A stretch of DNA of 64,000 nt from Mucilaginibacter pineti (GTDB lineage Bacteria > Bacteroidota > Bacteroidia > Sphingobacteriales > Sphingobacteriaceae). Positions within the stretch are counted from its first letter, which is position 1. Each line of letters starts with the position of its first letter. The position numbers and the translations under genes are program-made. The stretch is taken from NCBI RefSeq assembly GCF_900101875.1, contig NZ_FNAI01000008.1:248001-312000 (forward strand), in the 5' to 3' direction. Shown one piece after another: positions 8,500-18,392 of this stretch. The notes below the pieces were generated by a model. It was not told where the DNA came from and ran no database searches. It worked only from the letters and a program-made list of their open reading frames with translations.

Positions 8500-8519
8500 C
8501 CTACAAACTTAAGTTTTAC

Positions 8520-10688
8520 TTAGTTCTTGTGAATATCCAATTCGCTGATCAGGTTATTGGCACCTCCTAAAATATCCATACACCACAACACGTAGCGAAT
8601 ATCTACGCAGATGGTTCTTTTGTACTTTTTATCAAAGGCAATATCGCCGCTCATGGCTTCCCAGTTGCCGTCAAAGGCCAGGCCTATCAACTCGCCGTTA
8701 CCATTTATAACCGGCGAACCTGAGTTGCCGCCCGTAATATCATCATTGGTAATAAAACAAACGGGTACTGTTCCGTTCATGCCGTACTGGCCAAATTGCT
8801 TATTGTTGTAGGCTGTGATCAAAGATTTAGGCAGATCGAACTCGTCATCGCCAGGCTTGTATTTCTTCATTACTTCGTCAAGGGTGGTTTGTACTTCAAA
8901 ATGCTTCCCCTCTTTGGAGGTATAATCCTGCACGTTGCCATAGCTGATACGCATGGTTGAGTTAGCATCGGGATACATTAATTTATCCTGATTTTTCTCC
9001 AGCAGGGCTTTAAGATAGATCCTGTCCAGGCTGTCTTTACCTGCTTCAAAGTCACTTACTTTTTTGCCGAAAACTTTTTCAGAATACAGCCTCGGATGTA
9101 CATTCCTGGCATACAAAAACGCCGGATCATTAAACATCGCATCGGCCGATGGGTTTTGCATAAAGGTTTTTAGCTTGGTAGAATCTATGATAGCGCTATT
9201 AGCCCAAAGATCATCGGCCAGTTTAGAGAACGTGCCCTCTACCGTTGGCGCCGGGTATTTGGCAATAATATCCTCAACAAACTGCGGGTGCTGATCCTTA
9301 GGCACATCGGCATAATAAGCGGCCATTATTTGCACAAAGATCTTTTTATCGGCAGATACGTTGTATGTTTTCAGGTAATTGTCAGTAGCTTCTTTAAGCT
9401 CTTTTTGGATCTGCTCTACAGCTTTGGGGTCGTTTTTATTTTGCTCCAACGCTCTTAAACCGCCAAAGGTGATCAGCGTATTAACTACAAAACCCGGGGC
9501 TAATAAGCCCTCTTCAATATAGGTGTTGTGCACAGCATAAGGATCATAGGCAGCATATAGCTTTTTATAGCCATCCATTAAACCTGCGTAGGCGGGCTTG
9601 TTTGCTGCCCACTTGGTAAATGCGGCCTCTTCTTTTTGCTTTTGATCGTAAATACCCAATTGCTTTAATTGCTCTGTTTGGCCGATGAAATATTTCCAGT
9701 AATTGGCTATTTCGGCATATTTTGAAGATAGTTTAAGGCGTGTATCTACACTTTTATTCATTTCTTCTTTCCATGCTTTAAGGCGGATATCGCGCAGCTT
9801 TACAATAACCGGGTTGGTTTCTTCGGTTGCTACTTTAACCCCGTTTGAGGTAAGGAACCTGTCAGTTTTACCAGGGTAACCGTATACCATAGCAAAATCA
9901 CCATTTTTAACGCCTTTGATAGATACCGGCAAAAACTTTTTAGGCGTAAGCGGAACATTATCTGCCGAGTAAGCGGCGGGCTTTCCGTCTTTACCGCTAT
10001 AAATACGGAAGATAGAGAAATCGCCGGTATGGCGTGGCCATTCCCAGTTGTCGGTATCGCCACCAAATTTACCTATTGATTGCGGCGGAGCGCCCACCAA
10101 CCTTACATCGTTGTAAGTTTCATACAGGTATAAAAAGTATTGGTTACCATTAAAAAAATCCTTTACAGCACCTTCATAGGCGCCTCCGGCTGTTGCTTTC
10201 GCTATAATGGCATCGCTGGCTTCCTTTATTTTTTCGGCACGGTTGGCGTCGGTAGCACCTTTTAAGGCAGCGGTTATTTGAGGGGTAACATCCTCCATCC
10301 GCACCAAAAATTGCACAAAAAGTCCTGGGATAGCTTTTTCTTCCTGGTAGCTTTTAGCATAAAAACCGTTATCAAGAATATCATTTTGTGGGGTTGAATT
10401 TGCCGAGATAGACTCGTAACCGCAATGGTGATTGGTAAAAACCAGGCCTTTATTGGATACTACTTCCCCGGTACAAAATCCGCCTCCCAAGGAAACAATG
10501 GCATCTTTTATACTGGCTTTATTGATGTTGTACAAGTCTTCTGGGGTTAGTTTGAAGCCTTGTTTCTTCATCTGATCATAATTTTTGCCGATAAGCATCG
10601 GAATCCACATTCCCTCATCGGCCTTAACCGCCTCTGCAAACAGCAGCGGCAGCAACAGCATCACAAAAACCAATTTAAGTTTAGTCAT
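8520..10688 (-). CDS. S46 family dipeptidyl-peptidase (DPP7-like)
   Basis: 722 aa, the usual length for peptidase family S46 (DPP7/DPP11), periplasmic serine peptidases that release dipeptides from peptide N-termini. A signal peptide occupies residues 1-23. The catalytic His lies in TNHHCGYES (87/88). The catalytic Ser is Ser656 in GGNSGSP. Eighteen residues after it the protein has Gly in FDGNWEA. In this family Gly at this place goes with DPP7-like preference for hydrophobic P1 residues, while DPP11 has Arg and prefers Asp/Glu (family knowledge from memory). It appears monocistronic with its own terminator. It probably feeds amino-acid uptake. Confidence 0.93.
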   Translation of the reverse strand: MTKLKLVFVMLLLPLLFAEAVKADEGMWIPMLIGKNYDQMKKQGFKLTPEDLYNINKASIKDAIVSLGGGFCTGEVVSNKGLVFTNHHCGYESISANSTPQNDILDNGFYAKSYQEEKAIPGLFVQFLVRMEDVTPQITAALKGATDANRAEKIKEASDAIIAKATAGGAYEGAVKDFFNGNQYFLYLYETYNDVRLVGAPPQSIGKFGGDTDNWEWPRHTGDFSIFRIYSGKDGKPAAYSADNVPLTPKKFLPVSIKGVKNGDFAMVYGYPGKTDRFLTSNGVKVATEETNPVIVKLRDIRLKAWKEEMNKSVDTRLKLSSKYAEIANYWKYFIGQTEQLKQLGIYDQKQKEEAAFTKWAANKPAYAGLMDGYKKLYAAYDPYAVHNTYIEEGLLAPGFVVNTLITFGGLRALEQNKNDPKAVEQIQKELKEATDNYLKTYNVSADKKIFVQIMAAYYADVPKDQHPQFVEDIIAKYPAPTVEGTFSKLADDLWANSAIIDSTKLKTFMQNPSADAMFNDPAFLYARNVHPRLYSEKVFGKKVSDFEAGKDSLDRIYLKALLEKNQDKLMYPDANSTMRISYGNVQDYTSKEGKHFEVQTTLDEVMKKYKPGDDEFDLPKSLITAYNNKQFGQYGMNGTVPVCFITNDDITGGNSGSPVINGNGELIGLAFDGNWEAMSGDIAFDKKYKRTICVDIRYVLWCMDILGGANNLISELDIHKN

Positions 10689-10828
10689 ATATTTATTTTA
10701 TAATTTCGATAGTATGAAATACCCTGGGATATTTCGGTACAACAATACAATTTTTCATTGTAAGTTAATATGCCAAAAGTTTGTAAATAAACGGCGACTT
10801 TAATTATATGTTATACCTGCCGGCGGCA

Positions 10829-13549
10829 TTACTTTGTACTAAGGTGGTTAAACTTATAAGTAAGCGTTAGCAGGAAATACCTTTTAAGCGTGTTATTTTG
10901 AATATCGTAAATGCTGTTATCGCCCGTGTAGCGGTATACGCTTACATTCTGATCAAAAATATCATAGGCGGTCAGTTTAACTTCGCCCCTGTCTTTTTTA
11001 AGCATTTGCAGGGCTACCGAACTGCTGATAACATTTATACTTTTTTGAATACCGCTGCTTACCTGCGAGTTATAAATAAAATCCTGCTTGGTTTCCCAGA
11101 TGATTTTTGCCGGCCAGCGGATCACAATGTTGTTGTTAAGGTTAAAATTGCTGGTGTTTATCCGTTTATGATCGCCATAATCATAAAAAGTATGGGAAAG
11201 GTTATAGCCTCCACCTATATTAAGTTCAACCTTATCGTTCCAGTTAACACCTGCACCCTGGTTAAAATTATAGGAGGTGCTTTTTTGCCAGCCTTCTACA
11301 CCGTTTAAAATATTCAAATTGCGGTTGTTGTTAATCCCCAAACGGGTATTGGCGTTTATTTGCCACTTGCCACGCTTCTTAAATTGCTTGTTTATACCAA
11401 GGGACCCGTAAAGCCTTTGTTGGCCATCGCGGTTAACAAAATTGGTTGACTGCGCCCCGTTGCCGGCTGCGGTTAATACCCGGGTAATACTGTTCTGTTC
11501 TGACGAGAAATTGCCATAGGCATAGATGTACAGCTGCGGGGCCTCGAAGTATTTATTAAAGTTTAAATCGAAATTATTGGTTGTTGATGGTTTTAACAGC
11601 GGGTTACCCGTTTGACTGTACAAGGGGCTGTAAACAATTGTTGTAGGCTGCAATGCCGATAGATAAGGCAAATTGGTATACCGGCTGAAGCTTGCAGAAA
11701 CCGGGCCGGCCTCCACCCTGAAAGATGGCATATAAAACAGGTAGTTACTGTAAAGATTACCTGTAGTAAACTTATTTTCAACCTGTTGCCAGTTAAAACT
11801 CAATCCAGCAACAACCTGTATCTCTTTTGTGAATTTGTAGGTAATACCTGGTTTAACATCTTCTATCCACTGATTCCTTTTTAAATCGGTGCTTTGTGTG
11901 GGCAAAAATATATCATACAGGTTATTTACCTTATTTTTATCAAAAGTAAGGTTGCGCTCAACCGATTGATTGTAAGTACCAGATGTGGTGATATCCAGCG
12001 TTAGTTTTTTAGTGACAGGGTAACGGAAACTACCGCTTAAATTGCCCGAAAAACTTTTGTTATCGCTGCGCGAATACCGCCTTAATGTGTCTGATTTAAG
12101 GTTTGCCACATAGGAGTGCAGGTCATTATTACTATAACCCTCGCCCTGATTAGGGTTTACATCAAGACTATGACTAATGTTTAATGATTCGTCTTTTTTA
12201 TTTTTAAACCGCTTGTTGAAATAAAAATCCTGGTGAATTTGTGCCGATGTACCGCTATTGCTTGAGGTATTGGTATTATCGCTAAGGTGTTGACCTAAGC
12301 CGTTAAAGCTATCTCCCGATGAACTGTTTGTGCCGTTATTTCTGTTGAAAACTATCCTGGGCGAGTAATGGAAAGTGCGCAAAGTATCCGGGTTCCAATC
12401 TACCAAACCAGTTATGGAGTGCGAATAGGTATTGGATTCGTTGGTATTTTTTCCTGAGTTTATTAAGGTGGTATCCTTTAAAAACTGCCGTCCTATTTGC
12501 GAGCTTTGGGAAAAGTTATTTTTTTGACTGTAGAAATAAAGCAGGTTAACTTTTAGTTTTTTGCCATAATCGGTATTTAAATTAAAACCGCCCGATGTGA
12601 TCTTTTCTATCCCGCCACCCCAGTTTTGGCCACCTACAGATACTGTACCGTTGTATAAATTATCGCCCCCGCTACGGTTGAAACCACCCTGCGAATACAG
12701 TTCATTATTTGAAAACGCAGTACGGTTAAGGTTGTTACTAAGCCCGATTATACTTACCTGCAGGGTATCCCTAAACAGATTAAATAAACCACCGCTTTCA
12801 TACCTCCCGCGTGTACCACCACCAGCAAATACCTTCCCGAAAACACTTTTCTTAATAGCCTTTTTTAGTTTAAGATTAATGATCTTGCCAACTTTTGAAT
12901 CACTTATGAGGTGGTCGGGGTCATTTTCGCGGTCGTCATAAACCTGTACCGATGATACTATAGCGGCATCAAGGTTTTTGCTGGCAATTTTCATATCGCT
13001 GCCAAAAAACTGTTTGCCGTCAATTAACAACTTACTTACAGCCTTGCCGTTCATGGTTATGGAGCCATCACCGTTTACTTGTATACCGGGTATTTTCTTC
13101 AGCAGTTCCTCTACCACAGCATTTGGTCTGGTTTTAAATGCCTCGGCGGCAAACTCAATGGTATCCTTTTTCATGGTGATGGGCGGCCTATCGGCCCTGA
13201 TAATCACCTCATCAAGCATTTTTTTACCCATCTCAACCTCGCCAAGGTCAACTATTTCATTTTTTTTGAGGGTGAATGTTTTAACAATGGGGCGGTAAGA
13301 TGCAAAGGAAATAACCAGCTTTATTTTACGATCGGCAGGTAAGTTATTGAGTTCAAAGCTGCCCGTTTTTTTTGTTAAGGTATAGGCGATGAGCGCTGTA
13401 TCTTTAACATTAACAAGCGCAACGGTGCCAAGCTCTAAAGGCTTTTTATCGGCAGAATCGATAAGCTTTCCTTTAATTATAGCGTGATTTTGGGCAAAAG
13501 AAAAGGTTACACTGAATAATAGTGAAATGAAAATAAGAATAAATTTCAT
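10829..13549 (-). CDS. Outer-membrane beta-barrel protein with carboxypeptidase-like N-terminal domain (TonB-receptor-like)
   Basis: 906 aa. A signal peptide (1-19) is followed by a carboxypeptidase-regulatory-like beta-sandwich (about 24-105) and a plug-like region (about 125-220, with the PGIQVNGDGSITMNGK and VSKLLIDGKQFFGSD stretches). The rest is a long Asn-, Ser- and Tyr-rich barrel ending in LTLTYKFNHLSTK. This layout matches the Bacteroidota 'outer membrane beta-barrel' relatives of TonB-dependent receptors. No TonB box was identified. It stands alone between the peptidase and a divergent region, with no SusD partner, so a role in transport is uncertain; an assembly or receptor role is also possible. 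Confidence 0.85.
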   Translation of the reverse strand: MKFILIFISLLFSVTFSFAQNHAIIKGKLIDSADKKPLELGTVALVNVKDTALIAYTLTKKTGSFELNNLPADRKIKLVISFASYRPIVKTFTLKKNEIVDLGEVEMGKKMLDEVIIRADRPPITMKKDTIEFAAEAFKTRPNAVVEELLKKIPGIQVNGDGSITMNGKAVSKLLIDGKQFFGSDMKIASKNLDAAIVSSVQVYDDRENDPDHLISDSKVGKIINLKLKKAIKKSVFGKVFAGGGTRGRYESGGLFNLFRDTLQVSIIGLSNNLNRTAFSNNELYSQGGFNRSGGDNLYNGTVSVGGQNWGGGIEKITSGGFNLNTDYGKKLKVNLLYFYSQKNNFSQSSQIGRQFLKDTTLINSGKNTNESNTYSHSITGLVDWNPDTLRTFHYSPRIVFNRNNGTNSSSGDSFNGLGQHLSDNTNTSSNSGTSAQIHQDFYFNKRFKNKKDESLNISHSLDVNPNQGEGYSNNDLHSYVANLKSDTLRRYSRSDNKSFSGNLSGSFRYPVTKKLTLDITTSGTYNQSVERNLTFDKNKVNNLYDIFLPTQSTDLKRNQWIEDVKPGITYKFTKEIQVVAGLSFNWQQVENKFTTGNLYSNYLFYMPSFRVEAGPVSASFSRYTNLPYLSALQPTTIVYSPLYSQTGNPLLKPSTTNNFDLNFNKYFEAPQLYIYAYGNFSSEQNSITRVLTAAGNGAQSTNFVNRDGQQRLYGSLGINKQFKKRGKWQINANTRLGINNNRNLNILNGVEGWQKSTSYNFNQGAGVNWNDKVELNIGGGYNLSHTFYDYGDHKRINTSNFNLNNNIVIRWPAKIIWETKQDFIYNSQVSSGIQKSINVISSSVALQMLKKDRGEVKLTAYDIFDQNVSVYRYTGDNSIYDIQNNTLKRYFLLTLTYKFNHLSTK

Positions 13550-13905
13550 GCAGGGTATAAGGGTGTGTGATAAAGGTATATATTAAGGTTTTCAGGCAGG
13601 GTTAACCTGGCAGGCTATGTCATAAATACAGGGTGATTTTCAGGCGTGGTTTGTTAATAAACTGTTTAGGCACAGGTATTATAATGAGATCAGCCAGTCA
13701 TAGCCATCTCAAAAATATGTTCAATAATAATCTGCATCAATGGACAATATGGGTATCATAATGGATAATTTAACTAACATATAAACAAACATGATTATTA
13801 ATAGATAAAGTTAACTAACGATTGGCGTATTATACCGTTAAATAATGTTAAATTATATGTGTATTGTCCATCAAATATTCACAATAATCCATTTCAAGTA
13901 GGCCT
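13550..13905. other. Gene-free stretch with a 10-bp inverted repeat
   Basis: AT-rich spacer upstream of the barrel protein gene. ATGGACAATA (13740-13749) recurs inverted as TATTGTCCAT (13862-13871). Between them TTAACTAAC occurs twice (near 13790 and 13810). This may hold the barrel gene's promoter and operators, but nothing can be assigned. Confidence 0.3.
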
Positions 13906-14067
13906 TTAAATACATAGTTTTAAAATTGTTTGGCCCTCGCGGGCGTTGATGTTCACCTGCACTTTAAACCAGTCGCCGGGTTTTAGTTTCAGGAATGGAT
14001 TTTGTATCCATGATAGCCAGGGAAACAGCATCCCGATTGCCATTTTTAAAAGTTTTTTCTGTTTCAT
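13906..14067 (-). CDS. Small protein of unknown function (53 aa)
   Basis: 53 codons from ATG 14065-14067 (an upstream ATG at 14115 would add 16 unlikely residues). The N-terminus is basic (MKQKKLLKMAIG), then hydrophobic (MLFPWLSW), then polar with LKPGDWFKVQVNINAREGQ. The chosen start follows an A-rich leader typical of this phylum. I do not recognise the family. Composition looks protein-like rather than random, but without homologues this stays a tentative call. Confidence 0.4.
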   Translation of the reverse strand: MKQKKLLKMAIGMLFPWLSWIQNPFLKLKPGDWFKVQVNINAREGQTILKLCI

Positions 14068-14282
14068 TATTTTGTTATTTGAAACAAAGGAGCAGAAATG
14101 GCGCGGTAGTATCAATGGTCATTGAGCAAGCGGCGGTTATCATTTATTATTTGGTAAAACAGGCCATTAGTACTAAGTCTTTAAAAACAAAACTTTTACG
14201 TTGAGTTAATTAACATTAAAAGTAAAACCAATTACTAACTGCAACATAACCTGTAAGTTGTATATTTATTGCCTCCCGAACC

Positions 14283-15950
14283 ATGATTTTTTTTCGCTTA
14301 TGGGTTATTTTTTGTTTAACCATGTTTACTGCCCTTACCGTACAGGCGCAGGTGGGCGATCCTATTTTTAAGGAAGATTTCGGATCGGGCACAGCGCAGA
14401 TAGGACCTGAAATAAGCGACCCCAACTTTTATACCACCTATACCTACGTACCAACAACCCCGCAGGATGGCAGTTATACTATTGCCAACTCAACCAGCGG
14501 CATGTATACCGGTGCCTGGCTGGTAACCGGCGACCATACCGGCAACCCGGGCGGCTATATGATGGTTGCCGGGGCAAATGGCTCACCCGATGTATTTTAC
14601 AAACGAACAGTAACAGGTTTATGCCCTAATACACAATACCAGTTTAGCGCCTATTTATTAAATTTAATGCAGTTTGATGGTATTAAGCCCAATGTAACTT
14701 TTACAGTAACTACCAGCCTCGGTACATTCACTAAAAACACCGGGTTTATAGATAATGGCCTGGGCTGGCAGCCGTATAGCATTACCTTTACCACCCCGCC
14801 AACCGGCGGCAATATTACGCTGCAAATGACTAACAGTTCAAGCAGTGGTTATGGAAATGATATAGCACTGGATGATATTACCTTTAGCCCTTATGGGCCT
14901 ACCTTAAAACCGGGCATCAATAACTCGTCAGCACCCGTCAGTAGCTGCTCAGCCGCCGACAATACGTATCAGCTCGGCGTCACCATTGATCCGTCGGGCT
15001 TTCATTACACAGATCCGGCATACCAATGGCAGGTGGGTAACAGTACCGGATGGGCAGATATTCCCGGTGCTATAAATTCCACATACCAATTGCATCAGCC
15101 TACCGCAGCAGGGGTTTATCAATATAGATTGGTAAGTGCCGAAGCCGCAAACATAACCTCGGCACAATGCAGGGTTGCGTCGGCACCGGTTACGTTAACT
15201 ATCAAATCTACCCCGATAGCACAGGCATCAGTTTCAGGGTTATCAACCATTTGCTATGGCGACAATATAAACCTCATGGCATCTGGTGGCGACACTTACA
15301 ATTGGACGGGGCCAAATGAATTTACCACCAGCCAACAAAATCCAATCATCGGCAATGCCACCGAGGCCATGACCGGACAGTATAGGGTAATGGTAACCAC
15401 GGCAGGCTGCCCCGCGTGGGCCACAGTGACGTTGCACATAAATCCAAAAGTAACGGTTGCAGCGGGGCCCAACAGACAAATCCTCCATGGGCAAAGTGTT
15501 CAGCTTAACGGCATGGCTACCGGCGAAGGCATTACTTACCACTGGACTCCCTCCCGGTACCTGAGCAACCCGGATATCCTCAACCCTATTGCTACTCCCG
15601 AAGCTGATATCACCTATACCCTCCACGTAATATCGGCAGCGCCATGCGCAATGGAAATAGATAGTATGGTTACCATAAGCGTATACGATAAAATTGTTGT
15701 CCCCAATACTTTCAGCCCCAATAATGATGGTGTTAACGATACCTGGAAAATTGCCGCGCTGGATACTTTTCCAAATTCCATAACGCAGGTATTTAGCAGG
15801 TACGGCACATTGGTTTTCGAAAGCAAGGGGTACCCCCGCCCCTGGGACGGTACCAGTAAGAATGGCAAACTTTCCACCGGAACCTATTTTTACCGCATCG
15901 ACCTCAAAAACGGCAAGGTGTATTCGGGTTGGGTATTGCTGGTGGATTAG
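14283..15950 (+). CDS. Secreted protein with type IX secretion C-terminal domain (gliding-motility type, CHU_C)
   Basis: 555 aa. A signal peptide (1-22) precedes an N-terminal galactose-binding-like beta-sandwich (about 30-205), with phrases such as YQFSAYLLNL and NDIALDDITF seen in such domains. Two or three Ig/PKD-like modules follow (about 210-460). The C-terminal 90 residues begin VVPNTFSPNNDGVNDTW and end in a YRIDLKNGKVYSGWVLLV stretch. That end is the CHU_C/type-B sorting domain which routes proteins through T9SS to the cell surface or medium. No catalytic domain is seen, so an adhesin or binding role is likely. A REPIN-like repeat follows directly downstream. Confidence 0.88.
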   Translation: MIFFRLWVIFCLTMFTALTVQAQVGDPIFKEDFGSGTAQIGPEISDPNFYTTYTYVPTTPQDGSYTIANSTSGMYTGAWLVTGDHTGNPGGYMMVAGANGSPDVFYKRTVTGLCPNTQYQFSAYLLNLMQFDGIKPNVTFTVTTSLGTFTKNTGFIDNGLGWQPYSITFTTPPTGGNITLQMTNSSSSGYGNDIALDDITFSPYGPTLKPGINNSSAPVSSCSAADNTYQLGVTIDPSGFHYTDPAYQWQVGNSTGWADIPGAINSTYQLHQPTAAGVYQYRLVSAEAANITSAQCRVASAPVTLTIKSTPIAQASVSGLSTICYGDNINLMASGGDTYNWTGPNEFTTSQQNPIIGNATEAMTGQYRVMVTTAGCPAWATVTLHINPKVTVAAGPNRQILHGQSVQLNGMATGEGITYHWTPSRYLSNPDILNPIATPEADITYTLHVISAAPCAMEIDSMVTISVYDKIVVPNTFSPNNDGVNDTWKIAALDTFPNSITQVFSRYGTLVFESKGYPRPWDGTSKNGKLSTGTYFYRIDLKNGKVYSGWVLLVD

Positions 15951-15985
15951 GCGCTATTAATTTGCTCTGCGTGGTCGTGACGACT

Positions 15986-16145
15986 ACTCACCCCGCCGGC
16001 ACTGCGTGCGACGGCCCTCTCTTCGCCTTCGCTGGAAAGAGGGCGGGGACATTTTTTATCCAACTTAAAAATCTCAAACCAAAGTCTTTCCCTCTTTCCG
16101 GCGAAGCCGAAGAGGGTGGCCGAGCGTAGCGATGGTCGGGTGAGT
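15986..16145. repeat. REPIN-like palindromic element, copy 1
   Basis: A 160-bp element begins ACTCACCCCGCC and ends GGTCGGGTGAGT. Each end holds a GC-rich hairpin built on CCCTCT...AGAGGG; the centre is AT-rich and variable. It is homologous to 34961-35139 (same orientation, including the flank TCTGCGGCAAG) and 49461-49628 (opposite orientation). It occupies most of the 346 bp between the T9SS protein and the hybrid kinase. The remainder shows no gene. Confidence 0.85.
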
Positions 16146-16296
16146 CCTCTGCGGCAAGCTACAATCGCACCTCAACAATGAACAGCAAATTCATCACTGA
16201 ACAAACAGCACTATCTATAAAAACATGAACAAAAACGGCGTTGGGGTTTAAATTATATTTAGCTGGTAAAAACATCTAAATATATAAAACTCATGT

Positions 16297-18357
16297 ATGC
16301 GATCTTTTCATTTGGTTGATTGGTTTAAGGATATACCCATTGCAAGAAAGTTGTATTTTACCATTGGCATAATGGCTTTTTTAATTGTGGTTGAGTTGTT
16401 TACGCTCAGCTTCGCGGTAAATTCCCTTTCGGCCATACGTACGCTGGTTGGTGGCGAGGGACTTTGGTCAAAGGCTCAAAAGGATGCTTTCTCTAATTTG
16501 CGACTGTATGCTTACTCGCATAACAATAAGGACTACCAGGCCTTTTTGCAGCACATAAAAGTACCTATGGGCGATGGAGTAGCCCGCAAGGCAATGGAAC
16601 AGGAGCCATTCTATTATGACCAGGCCCGTAAAGGTTTCCTGGAAGGTCGTATCCACCCTGATGATATTGATGGCGTTATTAAATTGCTGCGCCGGTTTAA
16701 CAAAATATCATACCTGCAAAACACCATTTATTATTGGAAAGAGGCCGAACGGATAATGATGAAGCTGATGCCGGTAAGCCAGCAATTACACGATAGGATA
16801 AACGACGGTGATATATCGGCAGAAGAAACTCAGTTTTACCTGGATTATATTGAGCAACTAAACACCCGGCTATCGCCCATTGAAGATAATTTTTCCTATA
16901 GCCTTGGCGAAGGTTCGCGCTGGTTTGAGCACCTTGTACTGGGTATGCTGATAACCCTTGCATTTACTATAGAACTAACCGGCATATTGATAACTATTTA
17001 CGTTAGTCGTAATATGGAAAAAGGGGTAAATGCCATCATTAAAGGTGCCAGCATGGTATCAAAGGAAGCATTTGACACCCGGGTAACCGTATATTCGCGC
17101 GATGAGATCGGCATGTTGGCAATGGCTTTTAATCAAATGACCGATAAGCTGGAACAGACCATAAATGACCTAAAAGCGGCCGAAGTTAAGGCCAAAAGTG
17201 AACGCGACCGTGCCGAGGCATCTGAAAAAATAAAACAGACCTTCATTGCCAATATGAGCCATGAAGTTTTAACGCCCATGAACGCCATTATGGGCTTCGC
17301 ATTGCTTATGGATGAATCGAAACTGAACGCCGAACAGCAGGAGTACAACAAGGCCATTATTAAATCGGGAGAGTTTTTGCAGATCCTGATCAACAATATC
17401 CTCGATCTCTCGAAAATTGAGGCCGGTAAAGTTGTCCTGGAAAAAAAGCCGATAAATATTCCCGAACTGGTACAAACCACAGCATCACTTATTAAGCCCG
17501 AAGCGGGCAAAAAATCGCTCGCCATAAGCTATCACACGGATAATAATATCCCCGACATGGTTTTGGGCGATGGGATACGTTTAAGCCAGATATTACTAAA
17601 CCTTACCACCAATGCCGTTAAATACACCCAATGCGGCTCGGTACATATTGAGGCAAAAATCACCGATGAAACCGACGCGATAATTTGGATAGAATTTAGC
17701 ATTAAAGATACCGGACCCGGCATCCCTATGCAAAAGCAGGAAAAGATCTTTGAAAGTTTTGACAGGATTGAGCAAAGTCACCGTTTAGGTGGTATTGGGC
17801 TTGGCTTAAGCATGGCCAAACATCTGGTTGATTTACAGGGTGGAAAAATTTTCATACAAACAAGTGACGCTTGCGGGTCCGACTTCAGGGTTTTACTGCC
17901 TTTTGATAAACATGCCACCATTGCCCCCAATAAGCCCCTGTTAATAGCGGGCGACATTAATATAAATGATTTAAAAAACACCCGCATTTTAGTGGCCGAT
18001 GATAATCCGCTTAACCAGATGCTGGTGAGCAAGGTTTTGCAAAAGCGCGGCTACATGGTTGAACTGGCCGATAATGGTCAGATTGCTGTAGACAAGCTGA
18101 TAGGTGCCAGCTTCGACGTTATTCTGATGGATTTGGATATGCCCGAACTTAACGGCTACGAGGCCACAACCGTTATTCGTAACCTTGATAATGACAAGCG
18201 CACCATTCCCATTATTGCCATAACAGCCCACGCCACACAAGAGGTTATGGAGAACTGTTTTGCCTGTGGCATGAATGATTTTATTGCCAAGCCTTTTGAT
18301 GCCCAGGTATTGCACAAAAAAATAATGGCATTTTTAAGCCCGCAATCGGTGTCGTAG
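16297..18357 (+). CDS. Hybrid sensor histidine kinase with receiver domain
   Basis: 686 aa. Two membrane helices (about 20-42 and 210-236) enclose a helical extracytoplasmic domain of about 165 residues. HAMP (about 237-290) and a short coiled coil lead to HisKA with His322 in SHEVLTPMNAI. HATPase follows with LLNLTTNAVKYT, DTGPGIP and GGIGLGLS. The C-terminal receiver (about 560-683) has phospho-Asp612 in MDLDMPELNG and LVADDNP at its start. The usual SHE(I/L)RTP H-box has Leu in place of Arg. No HPt domain or partner regulator adjoins it, so the phosphate acceptor is unknown. The chosen ATG follows a tiny overlapping ATG frame at 16293. Confidence 0.92.
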   Translation: MRSFHLVDWFKDIPIARKLYFTIGIMAFLIVVELFTLSFAVNSLSAIRTLVGGEGLWSKAQKDAFSNLRLYAYSHNNKDYQAFLQHIKVPMGDGVARKAMEQEPFYYDQARKGFLEGRIHPDDIDGVIKLLRRFNKISYLQNTIYYWKEAERIMMKLMPVSQQLHDRINDGDISAEETQFYLDYIEQLNTRLSPIEDNFSYSLGEGSRWFEHLVLGMLITLAFTIELTGILITIYVSRNMEKGVNAIIKGASMVSKEAFDTRVTVYSRDEIGMLAMAFNQMTDKLEQTINDLKAAEVKAKSERDRAEASEKIKQTFIANMSHEVLTPMNAIMGFALLMDESKLNAEQQEYNKAIIKSGEFLQILINNILDLSKIEAGKVVLEKKPINIPELVQTTASLIKPEAGKKSLAISYHTDNNIPDMVLGDGIRLSQILLNLTTNAVKYTQCGSVHIEAKITDETDAIIWIEFSIKDTGPGIPMQKQEKIFESFDRIEQSHRLGGIGLGLSMAKHLVDLQGGKIFIQTSDACGSDFRVLLPFDKHATIAPNKPLLIAGDININDLKNTRILVADDNPLNQMLVSKVLQKRGYMVELADNGQIAVDKLIGASFDVILMDLDMPELNGYEATTVIRNLDNDKRTIPIIAITAHATQEVMENCFACGMNDFIAKPFDAQVLHKKIMAFLSPQSVS

Positions 18358-18392
18358 AGATGCAATATTTCATGTTTCTGCGGAGAACGACT

